Program-made: the position numbers and the translations under genes | Source: Anomaloglossus baeobatrachus | Taxonomy: Eukaryota > Chordata > Amphibia > Anura > Aromobatidae | DNA: 64,000 bases | Direction: 5' to 3' | NCBI RefSeq assembly: GCF_048569485.1 | Contig: NC_134353.1 | Location: 530,937,008 to 531,001,007, forward strand | The notes under the pieces: model-generated | Database searches by the model: none | What the model saw: only the letters and a program-made list of their open reading frames with translations | What the model was told of the DNA's origin: nothing | In this document: piece by piece, positions 28,601 to 40,655 of the stretch | Layout of the letters: each line of letters begins with the position of its first letter | Position numbering within the stretch: the first letter of the stretch is position 1

Positions 28601-31599
28601 ATGGTTAACTGGACCTCTCTGTGACCCGACTACAAAGACCTTCCCAGGAACCACTGAACAAAATCCGCGGTGAGTAACCCATTGTGTTACAAATGTTTCA
28701 GTGCTTTCTAGAGGTCCGAGACGGGTACGTAGTAGTCCAACAAGACCATTCTTATCAAACCTCTGCCAGTGTTTGGATTTTGTGTGTATGATTGAAATAA
28801 TAGAGATATGCCATCTGTGATCTGTTATATGTTTCAATGTGTTTTTAAATGTGCGAATGATTGTTAAAGGAAATTGAATGAAGAGTATATCATTTCAGCA
28901 GTTGAAAGATTATATGTTGTCCTGTGTTTTCTATATGACTGTTATGTCTGGAATTATATTTTAAGTTATGAGGATCCTTTAATGTGGGACTGATTGATGT
29001 TTGAGTGACGGATGTATTGTAAAAATCTGATAAACCATTGTGCTGGTGTTTATGTTCTCTTGCATTTGCATTTAAGATAGGAATTGGCTTAATAGGAGTT
29101 GTAGTTTTTAATCATCCAGTTTATCCAGACAAAGAAACATATAGCCAGAGAGGGAAAACTTATTGTAGATTTTATTTTTGGAGCTGCGCCCTCTACAGGA
29201 CAAGAAAGGGATCTTGTTTGAGTAGTTGAAATCTGATATGCTCTGGTCTGGATACACTGTCTCTTTTGTGTTTGATGTAATCTGTTTGAGTCAGAGGTAG
29301 ATGGAGATTTTGTAGGAAATTAGCTTAGTCTCCCATGATATATTATATTGAGAAGTAGAAGTAATCCCAATAACTGTTGGTAGTAGAGTTTATGAATTGT
29401 TATTTGTTTGGTTCTGTCTCAGAATTGTACGGGTACAAAGGGCTGGTAACCTGATGCTTCCTAGAAATTCTTCTCTTGCGAGAACAGTGGTTCTGGGAGT
29501 AGAAATCCTTCTCTTGCGAGCAAATTGGTGCTGGGAGAAGAGTAGAGTCTTCTGCGGTTAAGACTCTATGGCCCATTTCAGTTCTACGGTTAACTGCGGG
29601 CATTGAAGTTGCAGTCAGAGGACTGGCAGCTATAGGACGTAATCAGCCTCAGAGGTACCACCCATGTCCCTACAAAGGATATAGAAGAAAGACGAAAAGG
29701 GAATGAAGCAATGGATTGATGCAAAATGTTGTTGAAATTTTTTTTTGTTTTGGGAGACATTTTTCTGCAAATGTGAAGACTGTTTGGAAGATAAAAACAA
29801 ACACTTTAGAATGTGGTAAAGTATCCAAGCGTCTCTCACTGAGTGACCATAAATCAGATTAAACCATTCATGGTGGTGTATATGTAATCTGTGATAGTAT
29901 AAAGGCCCAGGGAACCCTGCAGTCTCTATAACTGATGTAAAACCTGCACGGCCTCCCCCCTTCAGCACCCCTGCCATATGCAGGATCATTGGGATAGACC
30001 TGCAGACACTGTGGCCAACACAGTCCCTCTGGAGCTAATATTGCGTGTCCTGTGTTTCCCCATGCCCAGGCATATTGTCCTTGCTACCTAGATCCTGAAT
30101 CTCCTGTAAAATTACCCTTACATTTAGAACATATCTACAGGGTATTCAGGAGGTATATCTGGCCACATAGGAAAACCTAATCTTGGTAACTTTCCAGAAA
30201 ATGGAGTTTAACAGAGGATTAGACACTGGTTTTAGGCAGAATAAGCGACAAGATCTGTTGCAGATTGTAGCATAGGACCATACTCCGTTTTGGGTATGAA
30301 CATAATGATAAGAATCATGGACTATTGCTGCAGTGTGTTATAAATGCCCATAGACCTACAGTCCAGGGCGCTGTACCAGTCTCCCAAAGTGGAGCAATAT
30401 GAAATGGATGTATTTGAGGGAAATATCCCCTGGGGAGCTGAACTAGAAAGGAAAGCGTTAATTTGGCCCCCCTGCAGCCAAATAGAAGAAAAGGGAGGGG
30501 TAGAGGGGGAATCCACCACAAGAAGGAGATAAGAGACTAAACTACAGGAATACACAAAAGAGTGAGGAGGAAAAAAATAGCCTATATGTAACCATTATAG
30601 AGGAGAAATAACACAATAATTTTTATTGAGAACAAGTAAAATGGTGCAGTGGGTACAACCGAGAAAGGGCAGCATCACAACAATCAAAATATGTAAAAGG
30701 AATATTTATAATGTTAATGTTGGATTATAAAGGAATGTTTATAATGATGACCACAAGCAGCAATGTGAATAGACCCATATTGACCTGTAATGATACAAAA
30801 AGCAGCATGAGTTATAAAAAGTAACATGCTGCGTGTGTATGTAAGGCAATGAGTTTATAGAACAGAATGGAATGATGGTGAAGTATATTACAGCAGCAAT
30901 GTATGAAGAACCATACAAAAGTACATGGTGTAAATGTAAGGTGCTAAAAAAAAAAGAGAACATGTGCAAGCAGTAGCAATGGTAACTGTGTCAGCCATGC
31001 TGCATAGGAAGATAGCACAATGTGTGAGAGGATGGTGCCTCGCTACGGACATCTTGTTGGTGTGTGATGTCCAGAACCAATGTGTGGTTTTGTGATTAGT
31101 GTCACCTTCATCAGGGTGTGGGGTTGTCGCAGCCCTAGAGGCTTTAAAGGCTTAGACTACAGCAATGTAAAAGGTTGGGCTTGTGGGCAAAAAGGTTTTA
31201 TTGTTGTTTTTTTTTTTTTTGAGGGGACAAATGTCCCAAAAAGGCAACAACTACTATCGTGACCCCCACCACCATAAGAAACTGACAATTCAGATGTCTC
31301 CCACAACCCCATTGTCATTCCCCGGGGACTATATTTATTGTTCCTATTTTGTGACCCAGGTTTTAGTTTTCTCATATTCACTTATTAATTTAAGGACAGA
31401 CGTGTTGCAGAAAATTGGGACCTGCATAGAATTTACCCTAATTGGGCCCAAGGTGACCACCCCCCTTAAAAGAAGGCACTCTGTGTAGTCTCCGAATCCT
31501 GACTGACAATTCCCAAAGCTAGTTGTTTGACTCGAGAATAAACCCAGACAGTTGTGGTCACATAAGCAAAATAGACGTGGGAAAATCCTTTAACCCTTT
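28601..31599. other. Retroviral leader and unrecognised interior
   Basis: This is about 3 kb between the primer-binding site and the first recognisable pol text. No frame longer than about 120 codons and no gag signature was found. It may be decayed gag and pol or unrelated captured sequence. Confidence 0.5.
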
Positions 31600-33862
31600 A
31601 CCGCCACAAGCAGGTTGGACATATAGCCGGCGTCCTCACCCAAGAACACGGTGGCAGACAGCACCCTCCAGAGTATTACTCTGGGATACTACATTCAGTT
31701 ATTACAGTGACCCCTGCTTGTGTAAGAGCTGGACAGCTGTTTCAGGACTCTATTAGACAGACAGAGGACATAGTGTTCAGCTGCCCCCTCACTCCAATCT
31801 CCTCATGCTGTATCTGAAAGACTCCAACAGGCTCAGACCCACCATCTTTCAGTATAAAGGCCGAACAAATATTAAGCTTTTCCCTCTTTACATTCCCCCA
31901 TAATGCTCTCAAACTGTAATGGTCTAAATCCAGCTGCATGATTAACAGTAGATTGTAGAAAAGGGAGGAGAATATTTGGATTGGGAAGTGGGAGGGACTA
32001 TGAGACAAGACATGTCCCTGTGGGAGGGACCGTGAGACAAGACTTGACCCTGAGGGAGGGACCATGAGACAAGACATGTCCCTGAGGGAGGGACCATGAG
32101 ACAAGACATGTCCCTGTGGGAGAGACCGTGAGACAAGACTTGCCCCTGAGGGAGGGACCATGAGACAAGACCTGTCCCTGTGGGAGGGACCGTGAGACAA
32201 GACTTGCCCCTGTTTTTTAAACTAGCAGATGAAGAAGTTCAGTTTGATATGACACATGACTGTCAGGCATTGGTGGAGGCAGAAACAAAGGACTTGGCAA
32301 ATATCACTGATGTACCACTCACTAACCCCTCTGCTGAGTATTTTATAGATGGTTCCAGAGCTTTGGACAATGATCAAGGACTGTTCATCACCGGGTATGC
32401 AGTAGTCCACAATGGTAAAGCAGTAAGAACCATTCCCTTCGAGCTACTCTGCGTAAGAGGTTGAGCTGAAGGCATTCGCTGTAATGTGCAGTCTGGGAAA
32501 CGGTAAGAAGAGTAATGTATTTTCTGACTCACAATACGCTTTTGGGGTAGCACACGACTTTGGCGTCATTTGGCGGAGCCGTAATTTCCTGACCTCTGTT
32601 GGCAAACCCATAAAGTATGTGCAGGCGGTAGAGCAGCTACTCGCAGCACTCACCATTCCCCAAAGGGCAGCCATAGTCAAAGTATCGGCACACGCACGGG
32701 AACAAACTCCCCTTGCAGTAGGGAATGCACTGGCCGACAAGCTGGCTAAAGAAGCAGCAAGACTACCTCTGACAGGAATACTGGCCATAACAGACATAGC
32801 CCTCTAAGGGAGCTTAGTGACCGAGAGTGCGGGGCGCCACCTTTCAGCAAAGGAGGCTGGCACCGTACCGGCCCCAGTGGCCGTTGATCGTGAACTGTTT
32901 CAGGTCTTCCAGACCCAGGCCCCCTCAAACGAACAGAATGCAATGCGCTGTACGGTCAGAGTCAGTGGTATGGCAGGTAAACACCGGGATTTGCCTCCCT
33001 TGCTGCCTGTTCCCCATGATGGCTGCCCTGGCACATTCCCCGGTGCAAAGGTGTGACGTGTGTGGTAGTGCTGCAAAACTGATGTGCCCCAGGGTTCCCG
33101 AATATGGCTGCAAAGTATGTCTTGTTTGTGCAAAACACAGCCCCGGTAGGCCTATTTGAGTTCCGCAGAAATTCAGCACCAAAACCAGATTACTCATTTC
33201 AGAGACTGCAGGTGGACTACATACTGCTGCTTAAGGTGGGTACTTATGAATATGTCCTGGTATGTCTGAAGCTTAGACCGTGATGAAAGATAATACAAAG
33301 ACCACAATTACTATCAAGAAAGTAATAAGTAAGGTGGTTTGCAGATATGGGTTTCCCAAAACTATAGAAAGTAACAGAGGTGCTTACTTCAATGGAGAAT
33401 TAAATGAAACAGATCATGGCTACTTTGGGAATAGAACATGCTTTCCACGTTCCCGATGACCCACAAAGTAGTGGGAAGGTGGAACGCTTTAACGGTACTC
33501 TTAAATTAAAGTGCATGGAGGAAACACACTTGTCCTGGGTAGATTGCTTGCCCATCGCATTGCTTTCAGTGAGAACTGCCCGAAGAGGTATAAAGAAGCT
33601 GTTCCCATATGAATTAATGTTTGGTAGTATTCCTGAGACAGAATTATATTTCCCACAGCAATTGCAGGCCTCGTATGCTTTTCTCACTGAATATGTCCCT
33701 GAGTTGCACAAACATCCGACTGTTACTCATAACTGTGTTCTTTCCTCCATCCCAGACCTCATGTTTATAAGCGGCACACATACACCGGCACCAGGTGACT
33801 GGGTCGTGGTCAAGAGACACATAAGGAGACCATTGGAGCCTAGATCCAGGGAGCCATTCTAA
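31600..33862 (+). pseudogene. Retroviral pol remnant: connection, RNase H, integrase
   Basis: Gammaretrovirus-like pol text begins near 31.6 kb (RT-to-RNase H connection). It continues after a tandem repeat with RNase H (EYFIDGSRALDNDQG; VFSDSQYAFGVAHDFG; GNALADKLAKEAARL) and ends with integrase text (HVPDDPQSSGKVERFNGTL). It is a fossil with multiple breaks. The order matches gamma/epsilon-type pol, and the reverse transcriptase core is not recognisable upstream. Confidence 0.85.
31990..32213. repeat. 32-bp tandem repeat (7 copies) inside the retrovirus
   Basis: Seven copies of a 32-base unit (GGGAGGGACCATGAGACAAG, then ACATGTCCCTGT) run head to tail with few variants, immediately before the RNase H remnant. 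They are unrelated to pol coding and represent a local expansion. Confidence 0.9.
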
Positions 33863-33889
33863 GTGATGCTAACCACTGCCACTTCTGTC

Positions 33890-34948
33890 AAGATCCAAGG
33901 CAAAGATACAAAGATAACCACTCTGCCTTTTGGATTATGCTGATGGCAACTGTACCTCTTGTCTTATCAATGAGGCACTAAAAGAGGACTGTGATAACAA
34001 ACTGATAAAGCATCACCAAGTTCTGTTCCAAGATATGGACTCTAAAGCACTAAGAACTGTTGGATATGCACTCCGAGCCCAATATCTTCTAATTCTACGC
34101 CATATCTTGCAGATCCCCTGACCCTATATGAGGACTATAAGTTAAGCCTGTGATGCTCCAACTCTTAGGACTGGAAAAACTGTGAGAGTACTTCAATTAC
34201 TCGTGATTATTTGTAATGATAGTTGTTTCCAGAAAAGTGACCATGGATGTTTGGAGCAATAGTGAACTGTGGTTTACACATTCTGTGTAGACTTGTGAAC
34301 AACTTTACCAATTTAACTAACATTTTGAGTCTAAGACATTCTGAAGGAATGAGGTCTGTCTCAAAAACTGCTGAAATTGGTGTGCCAAACCTTCGAGGCA
34401 AAGGACGTTTGACTTATATGTGTTGTGTTGGGAGAACCACTGACATAATACACTGCACAATTCCTAAGGATTTATATCTAGTGTGTGGTCACCAGGCCTA
34501 TAAATGACTTCCCCGGGGCGCAGAGGGGATCGACACCTCTGCACGCCTTATGCCGCTACCTTCATATTTCCTCATGGTGTTCTAGATATAGGTGCTTTAT
34601 CCAAACATTCCCTATATAACCGAGCTGCAGACAAATGTCTCCAACAATTTGGTTCTCAGGTATCACTGGGTGGCTGATGGGCATTCTACAGATGGGAATG
34701 TTGGGACTATTAGTGTATGTAGCTGCTAGAATTGGTATATTTGTAATGACAACACTATGAAAAGAGACATGTAAGATCAAGTATCACAGGCCGTCAGTTA
34801 CCACATGTGAAAAATACCTCAGTGCTCCCTTAGTAAATATATATATGATGAAATTTACAAACAAGATATCTATCGGTGAACGGGGTTGGCCCCTCCATGC
34901 TGTCATAGCATGGGGATATAGCTGATGGATAAATTGTCTGTAAATAAT
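33890..34948 (+). pseudogene. Retroviral env-like remnant
   Basis: The sequence between the integrase remnant and the polypurine tract carries short env-like pieces (NNFTNLTNILSLRHSEG; LYLVCGHQAY), in the place where env is expected. It is decayed with several breaks, and the family call beyond a gamma/epsilon-like retrovirus is uncertain. Confidence 0.55.
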
Positions 34949-34962
34949 AAAAAGGGAGGAAT
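34949..34962 (+). promoter_or_regulatory. Retroviral polypurine tract
   Basis: AAAAAGGGAGGAAT directly precedes the 3' LTR at 34963, which is the expected position of the plus-strand primer. Confidence 0.85.
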
Positions 34963-35438
34963 TGTTATGGTTAATATTTTATATTAAGTTTTGATTATCA
35001 TTTAAGCAATTTATTTATGTTTAATAATTTTGTATTTTTGTATTAGCTTTATAAGTGTTATTCATAAAAGCAATAGCACTGGGTGTAGTCTCTTTAAAGA
35101 GGTCTTTGTCTAAAGTTTCTTTGTTACTGAAGGTCCAGAAAACTGGACAGATCTGGTTTTAAGGAATTCAGCAGGATCCATAATTTACGATTTTGTTATT
35201 TCCAACTTTCATTCCATTTTTGGTCATGTACTAAGCCGTCCCCTTTTCTTTTGTGGTTTTAATAAACTACTGTTTGGGCATCTGAGATTCAGACAAAGCC
35301 TGGTACACGGACATTGACTGTGTGTTCTTGTGTTTGTCTCCGATGCATCGCTATTAATTGGACCAACATTGGCAGATCTGGAGATCACTTTGCATCTCAC
35401 CCTAAATTAGCTCTCCCAGGAAAGGGGTTTCCACGACA
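34963..35438 (+). repeat. 3' LTR of the endogenous retrovirus
   Basis: 476 bases, the same length and almost the same sequence as the 5' LTR. It is followed by the AACG duplication at 35439-35442 and then by the L1 ORF2 text. Confidence 0.95.
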
Positions 35439-35442
35439 AACG

Positions 35443-36667
35443 GAACAGGTTTGCAATTTGGATGGGATCTTGGGTCGGGCCCCCGCCCTGATCTGGATTT
35501 TTGGAACATGGCCAATAGCATTTCTGGGGTGCAGAAAACGAGCCAAGGCTCTCCCACACTTGTCTGAATGCTCATATAAATATCGACTTAACTTGGCCCT
35601 TTGTCTCCTGTACCTTTGATCGAGAAGGTCCCTCAGCCCCTCCCTAGCCTTTGTGAGGTCCGCATAAACCGTGGCGGAAAGGGATTGCTTGTGTGCGGCT
35701 TCCAAAGAGGCAATCTGCTGTAGGAGCTCTGTGATAAGGGAAGACCTCTCCCTCTTCAATCTAGAGCCATGTTTAATTAATAAACCTCGAACTACACACT
35801 TTAGCGCCTCCCACTGTGTCGGAAGAGGAGTCGGGTCACTGGCATGATTTTCCAAGAATTCAGATATGTGGCTCCGTATTTCACTACAGCACAATTGATC
35901 ATTAAGCAAATTTTCATTGAGGCGCCAAGTCCATGGGCGCTGTGAGCTATTTGGACGAGTGAAGTGAGCAAAGACCGGGGCGTGATCAGAGAAAGGTTCC
36001 CAATAGACGCTCCAACCTGCCACGTCAGGACATGTTGGCTCAGGAGGATCATGTCGAGGCGGCTATATGATGAATGGGCTGGGGAGTAGTAGGAGTAATC
36101 TTTTGTGGTGGGGTATAGGGCACGCCATACATCCACCAACTGCATATTTTGAATGTCACGTTTAAGGGCCTTAAGTTTTCTGCGTGGTATAAAATGACGC
36201 CCTGACGAGGTGTCTATGTCTGGGTCCAGTGTGAGGTTAAAGTCTCCACCAGCTAATAACACGCCCTCAGAAAATTCAGCCAGACGGGACAGAATAGAGG
36301 CGCAGGCCCGAGAGGGATCCCTGTTGGGGAGATACCAGTTGGCAATTGTATATACGGTGGAGCCAATGCATAATTTCAGAAAAAGAAACCTACCTCCGGG
36401 GTCGGCCAAGGAATCCACAATCGTGTGGGTCAAAGACCTGTGAAGGGTAATAGAGACTTCCCCAGACCTGGAAGCCGGGTTGGGGCTGTGGAACCAGGAG
36501 GTGTAGTTCCTGTCCTTCAGTGCAGGGAGATGGCCTTCTTTGAAGTGAGTCTCCTGCAACATAAGTATGTGGATCCGTTTTTTGTGCATTTCAAATAAAA
36601 TTTGCGATCTCTTCCGAGGCGAGTTGAGACCCCTGGTGTTGTAAGAGGCAACATTAATCTGCGCCAT
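35443..36667 (-). pseudogene. L1 copy 3 ORF2, endonuclease half
   Basis: It starts MAQINVASYNTRGLNSPRKR, with QETHFKEGH and GGDFNLTLDPD of the apurinic-type endonuclease. A frameshift lies near 36.0 kb, around the SDHAPVFAHF active-site box, after which the other frame continues (RPWTWRLNENLLND). The retrovirus interrupts the gene at 35438/35443; the reverse transcriptase half resumes at 28102. Confidence 0.85.
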
Positions 36668-37389
36668 TGCTCCACGATATGAGGTATTTAGTCTAGGGAT
36701 GGGGGAGGCAAGGAGGGTGGGAGAAAGAAAAGAGGGATGAGAGAGGAAAGGGAGGGAGCTAGGATTGAAAGGAGGAAGAGAGAGCAGGAAACAAACAAAG
36801 GGAAAGAAGGAAGGATTAGAGGTTAAATGAGAGGAGGATCGAGGAAGTAGAGATAGAGTAGAACACTAAAAAGATGTGGACTAATGGGCTCAGTCCACTA
36901 GCTGGGATAAAGAAGTTAAACATCCTAAAGACGTTGGACCCCTGTGGGCGGCTAGGCTTTCTACCAAGGGGAGAGGGGCCCCCCTTGCTGCCCCGGATTA
37001 AGGTGTTCAATACAGAAGTGAAAGCCCACTAGCCATGGCCCAGAAGCAGAATTGAGAGAGAAAGCATAGAGAAAGGGAGAATCAGGAGAAAGACATCTTG
37101 TCAAGCTTCGAATCTGGGTCCCCAAGTTTATGGGCCAGGGGGACCTCAAGGTGGACTCCCCGGGCTCATACTGCATAAGAGTCTCCACACACCAGCAGAG
37201 CATACAGCCTAAAAGAAAAAGTTAATCGACATCAGTGAAAATCAGGCAAATGTAGAACGCCACAACCTCAATTGGCAAAACTGTAAAATGAAAAGTCCCT
37301 GAGATAGAACACCCCCCATAACTCAGGAAAACAACCAGATTTATACGGAACCAAGAAGCAGGGATTCTGTTGACGAAAGTTCATATATC

Positions 37390-38355
37390 TCATTGACGGC
37401 GGTCTCTGGAACGATGTCGCCGCGGGCCTCCCTCGGGCTCCAGAGGGATGCCCGGCCAGTCCATGATCTCAATCCGCGGGATGCGGAGGGCCGCTGTGAA
37501 GGAATCAATGTCCCAAGGGGAACGAAGAATATGCATTTGGCCGTCATGTCGTACCTGCAGGCGGAACGAGAATCCCCAGCTGTAAGTGAGGTTGTGTGCC
37601 CTAAGCAGATCCAGAAGTGGTCTTAGGGCTCGTCTCCTCTGAAGGGTGAGGCGGGATAGGTCCGGCAGGATCTGGAGCTTGACCTTTTGGAAGAGAGCTG
37701 AGGCGCCGTCTCTGAGCTTTTGCTGGATGGCCTCTTTTTGCACGTAGTGATGGATCCTGCAAATGACGTCCCGGGGACGGTTAGGGTCAGACAATCTGGG
37801 CCCCAAATCTCTGTGAGCCCTATCCAGCTCTATCTCATTAGCAGGGGGAGCATCCAGAATTTTGTTAAAGACGCGTTGTAGAACCCGTGGGAGATCTCTG
37901 GAGTCTACCTCCTCAGGAAGGCCTCGGATTCTTAGGTTATTGCGGCAGCCCCGATTCTCGGCATCATCTAATGCTTCTGTGAGATAATGTATTTGCTGAG
38001 AGTGCGCATCTAGACTTTGCTGGTGAGAGAAAACGTCGCTCTGGATGGATTGTATTTTATTGGCTTGAGACTGGACCTGGCTATCAATTTTCTGCACATT
38101 GGTGCATAAAGTAGAGAGTTCTGCGCGGTACACTTTTTCAAGCCTTGCTACAATCATGTCCATGTCTTCCCTTGAGGGGATGGTATTGATGCGGGCTCGG
38201 AGGTCTTTTAATTCGGACAGGACTTCCATCCCCTGGGAAGTCAAGACAGGTGAGGCACATGAATTATCAGCATCAGTACAGCTTGCTGTGGTTGCTAGGG
38301 CTGCAGGCCTGGTGTAAGTGGTTGCCCCCTGCTGCTGATTCCCGAGACTCTGCAC
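37390..38355 (-). CDS. L1 copy 3 ORF1 protein
   Basis: A frame of about 320 codons with the L1 ORF1 core ENRGCRNNLRIRGLPEE, then LDRAHRDLGPR and TLQRRRALRPLLDLL, preceded by a heptad-like helical part (VYRAELSTLCTNVQKIDSQV to EALDDAENR). The first in-frame ATG lies near 38229; the frame runs open to a GTG at 38355, so the true start is not settled. It is close in sequence to copy 1 ORF1 and belongs to the same LINE group. No break was seen. Confidence 0.8.
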   Translation of the reverse strand: MQSLGNQQQGATTYTRPAALATTASCTDADNSCASPVLTSQGMEVLSELKDLRARINTIPSREDMDMIVARLEKVYRAELSTLCTNVQKIDSQVQSQANKIQSIQSDVFSHQQSLDAHSQQIHYLTEALDDAENRGCRNNLRIRGLPEEVDSRDLPRVLQRVFNKILDAPPANEIELDRAHRDLGPRLSDPNRPRDVICRIHHYVQKEAIQQKLRDGASALFQKVKLQILPDLSRLTLQRRRALRPLLDLLRAHNLTYSWGFSFRLQVRHDGQMHILRSPWDIDSFTAALRIPRIEIMDWPGIPLEPEGGPRRHRSRDRRQ

Positions 38356-39411
38356 TGGAGGGGGAGGGAGGGGGCACAGCAGGGCTATTTATCAGGATCA
38401 TTTCCCCAAGACTCTCACCCTCCCATCCCCCACTGGTACCTTGTGCTTCTGAGTCCAGGATAAGTGGGGTAGACGCTGCTAAACTGCTTTGAGCCTGGAT
38501 AGCAGTACACAGTAAAGGGCCAGGAGAGAGGTGGAGGAGGGGAACAGTAGCAGGAGCTGGTGTTTGCTGTTTGTCCCGAGGCTGTGCAGTGTCCTGTCCA
38601 TTATCAAAACTCCCCAGGGGGCTGTTACATGTCTGCTGGGGCTGTGGATCTCTGAGGCCCCCTCCTGGAGTACTGATCTCATCCTCGCTGCAAGGGGGAG
38701 GAGGGGAACGGAGGATCACTGGAGCTGACAGGTTTATACCTTCTCCAAGGGCTGCACTCCCGTGCTGGATGTCCAAGGAGGGCAGAGACTGGGGTATACC
38801 TGATCCTCCTACTGTGTTTCTCCGACCGAGCGGATCCCCTAGTGGAAATTCCCTCGCTGCGGGACCGCAGGTGGCAATCAGTGGATCTGCTGCGGGTCTG
38901 TGGAGCCTCACCCAGGCTGTATGCTGCCTTGTGGCTGTGAAGGCTGGCAGCCATATTTGGTGGAGCTTGTCTGGAGGAAGCTTCGGAGGCCCTGGGGAAA
39001 AAACGTTGTATGCCACTGCTAGCTGTCTGAGCTTCAGAGGACCGATGCCTGACCGATCTCCCTCTCTTTCTGTGGCTCATATTCCAGGGCCAGGGACCTG
39101 GGGTGCTGTATAGTCGGCTGTTATCCAGGGCAGGTTAGGGAGCCGAGATGAAGTGTGTCCTCACTCCTCCATAGCCAGGCCACGCCCCAGTGCAATCTAC
39201 ATTGAAACAAAATTTGACTGGTGCAAAAGTATGGGCACCCTTATCAATTTTTTGATTTGAACACTCCTAACTACTTTTTACTGACTTACTAAAGCACTAA
39301 ATTGGTTTTGTAACCTCATTGAGCTTTGAACTTCATAGGCAGGTGTATCCAATCATGAGAAAAGGTATTTAAGGTGGCCACTTGCAAGTTGTTCTCCTAT
39401 TTGAATCTCCT

Positions 39412-40419
39412 ATGAAGAGTGGCATCATGGGCTCCTCAAAAAAACTCTCAAATGATCTGAAAACAAAGATTATTCAGCATAATTGTTCAGGGGAAGGATA
39501 CAAAAAGTTGTCTCAGAGATTCAAACTGTCAGTTTCCACTGCGAGGAACATAGTAAGGAAATGGAATAACACAGGCACAGTTCTTGTTAAGCCCAGAAGT
39601 GGGATGCCAAGAAAAATATCAGAAATGCAGAGAAGAAGATTGGTGAGAACAGTTAAGGACAATCCACAGACTACCTCCAAAGACCTGCAGCATCATCTTG
39701 CTGCAGATGGTGTCAATGTGCATCGGTCAACAATACAGCGCACTTTGCACAAGGAGAAGCTGTATGGTAGAGTGATGCGAAAGAAGCCGTTTCTGCAAGC
39801 ACGCCACAAACAGAGTCGCCTGAGGTATGCAAAAGCACATTTGGACAAGCCAGTTACATTTTGGAAGAAGGTCCTGTGGACTGATGAAACAAAGATTGAG
39901 TTGTTTGGTCATAAAAAAGGCGTTATGCCTGGAGGCAAAAAAACATGTCATTCCAAGAAAAGCACTTGCTACCCACAGTAAAATTTGGTGGAGGTTCCAT
40001 CATGCTTTAGGGCTGTATGGCCAATGCCGGCAAAGGATTCAACTCAGTATCAGTAGATTCTTGACAATAATGTGCAAGAAACAGTGACGAAGTTGAAGTT
40101 ACGCAGGGGATGGATATTTCAGCAAGACAATGATCCACAACACCACTCCAAATCTACTCAGGCATTCATGCAGAGGAACAATTACAATGTTCTGGAATGG
40201 CCATCCCAGTCCCCAGACCTGAATATTATTGAACATCTGTGGGATGATTTGAAGCGGGCTGTCCATGCTCGGCGGCCATCAAACTTAACTGAACTGGAAT
40301 TGTTTTGTAAACAGGCATGGTCAAATATACCTTCATCCAGGATCCAGGAACTCATTAAAAGCTACAGGAAGCGACTAGAGGCTGTTATTTTTGCAAAAGG
40401 AGGATCTACAAAATATTAA
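39412..40419 (+). pseudogene. Tc1 transposase, frameshifted
   Basis: A DD34E transposase remnant. The N-terminal helix-turn-helix region (SSKKLSNDLKTKIIQHNCSG, then YKKLSQRFKLSVSTARNIV) and a second DNA-binding part (RRRLVRTVKDNPQTTSKDL) are followed by the catalytic boxes WTDETKIELF, QQDNDPQHHSK and PDLNIIEHLWDDLK, which supply D, D and E. The frame changes near 39.93 kb and again near 40.07 kb, so the protein is not made. The first ATG that fits Tc1 proteins is at 39412 or 39427. It lies in the right-hand part of the nested Tc1. Confidence 0.9.
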
Positions 40420-40655
40420 TGTCACTTTTATGTTGAGGTGCCCATACTTTTGCACCTGTCAAATTTTGTTTAAATGCGGATTGCACATTTTCTGTTAGTA
40501 CAATAAACCTAATTTCAATCTAGAAATATTACTGAGTCCATCAGTTATTAGATATATGAAACTGAAATAGCTGTTGCAAAAACCCTATTTGTTATAAAGA
40601 AAAAAGGTTAACATTAATAGGGGTGCCCAAACTTTTCCATATGACTATATCCTAG

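Larger units (their letters stand above)
28103..35438 (+). mobile_element. Endogenous retrovirus (gamma/epsilon-like), broken, young LTRs
   Basis: Two 476-base LTRs (28103-28578 and 34963-35438) begin TGTTATGG and end CCACGACA, flanked by the 4-bp duplication AACG (28099-28102, 35439-35442). A primer-binding site and a polypurine tract sit in the expected places. Inside, only pol remnants (about 31.6-33.9 kb) and env-like remnants (33.9-34.9 kb) are recognisable; gag and most of the reverse transcriptase are not. The interior has many breaks, yet the LTRs differ at about one position, so this insertion is recent. It lies inside L1 copy 3. Confidence 0.92.
25990..39189 (-). mobile_element. L1 copy 3 (inner, minus strand), split by a retrovirus
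   Basis: 14-bp target duplications GTGCAATCTACATT (25976-25989 and 39190-39203) bound a minus-strand L1 that inserted into the Tc1 inverted repeat. Order from its 5' end: a GC-rich 5' region (39189 to about 38356), ORF1, a polypurine-rich spacer (36668-37389), ORF2, and a 3' tail at about 25990-26270. The LINE is 5.9 kb once the 7.3-kb retrovirus and one copy of its 4-bp duplication (AACG) are set aside. The minus frame 38273-39016 and the plus frame 38571-39113 are GC-rich 5'-region shadows. Confidence 0.9.
25814..40647 (+). mobile_element. Tc1-family DNA transposon, split by a nested L1 and retrovirus
   Basis: The ends CAGTCATATGAAAAAGTTTG (25814) and the complement ending CATATGACTA (40647) are flanked by TA. 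The inverted repeats are long, about 215 bases (25814-25989 plus 39204-39245, against about 40430-40647), with inner and outer copies of the TGGGCACCC box. This is the IR/DR layout of Tc1 elements. The transposase remnant lies at 39412-40419. Everything from 25990 to 39189 is a later insertion. Confidence 0.92.

Noticed and set aside
38273-39113. Overlapping frames of 130-250 codons on both strands
   Set aside because: They cover the GC-rich 5' region of L1 copy 3; no conserved domain, and similar shadows occur in L1 copy 1.
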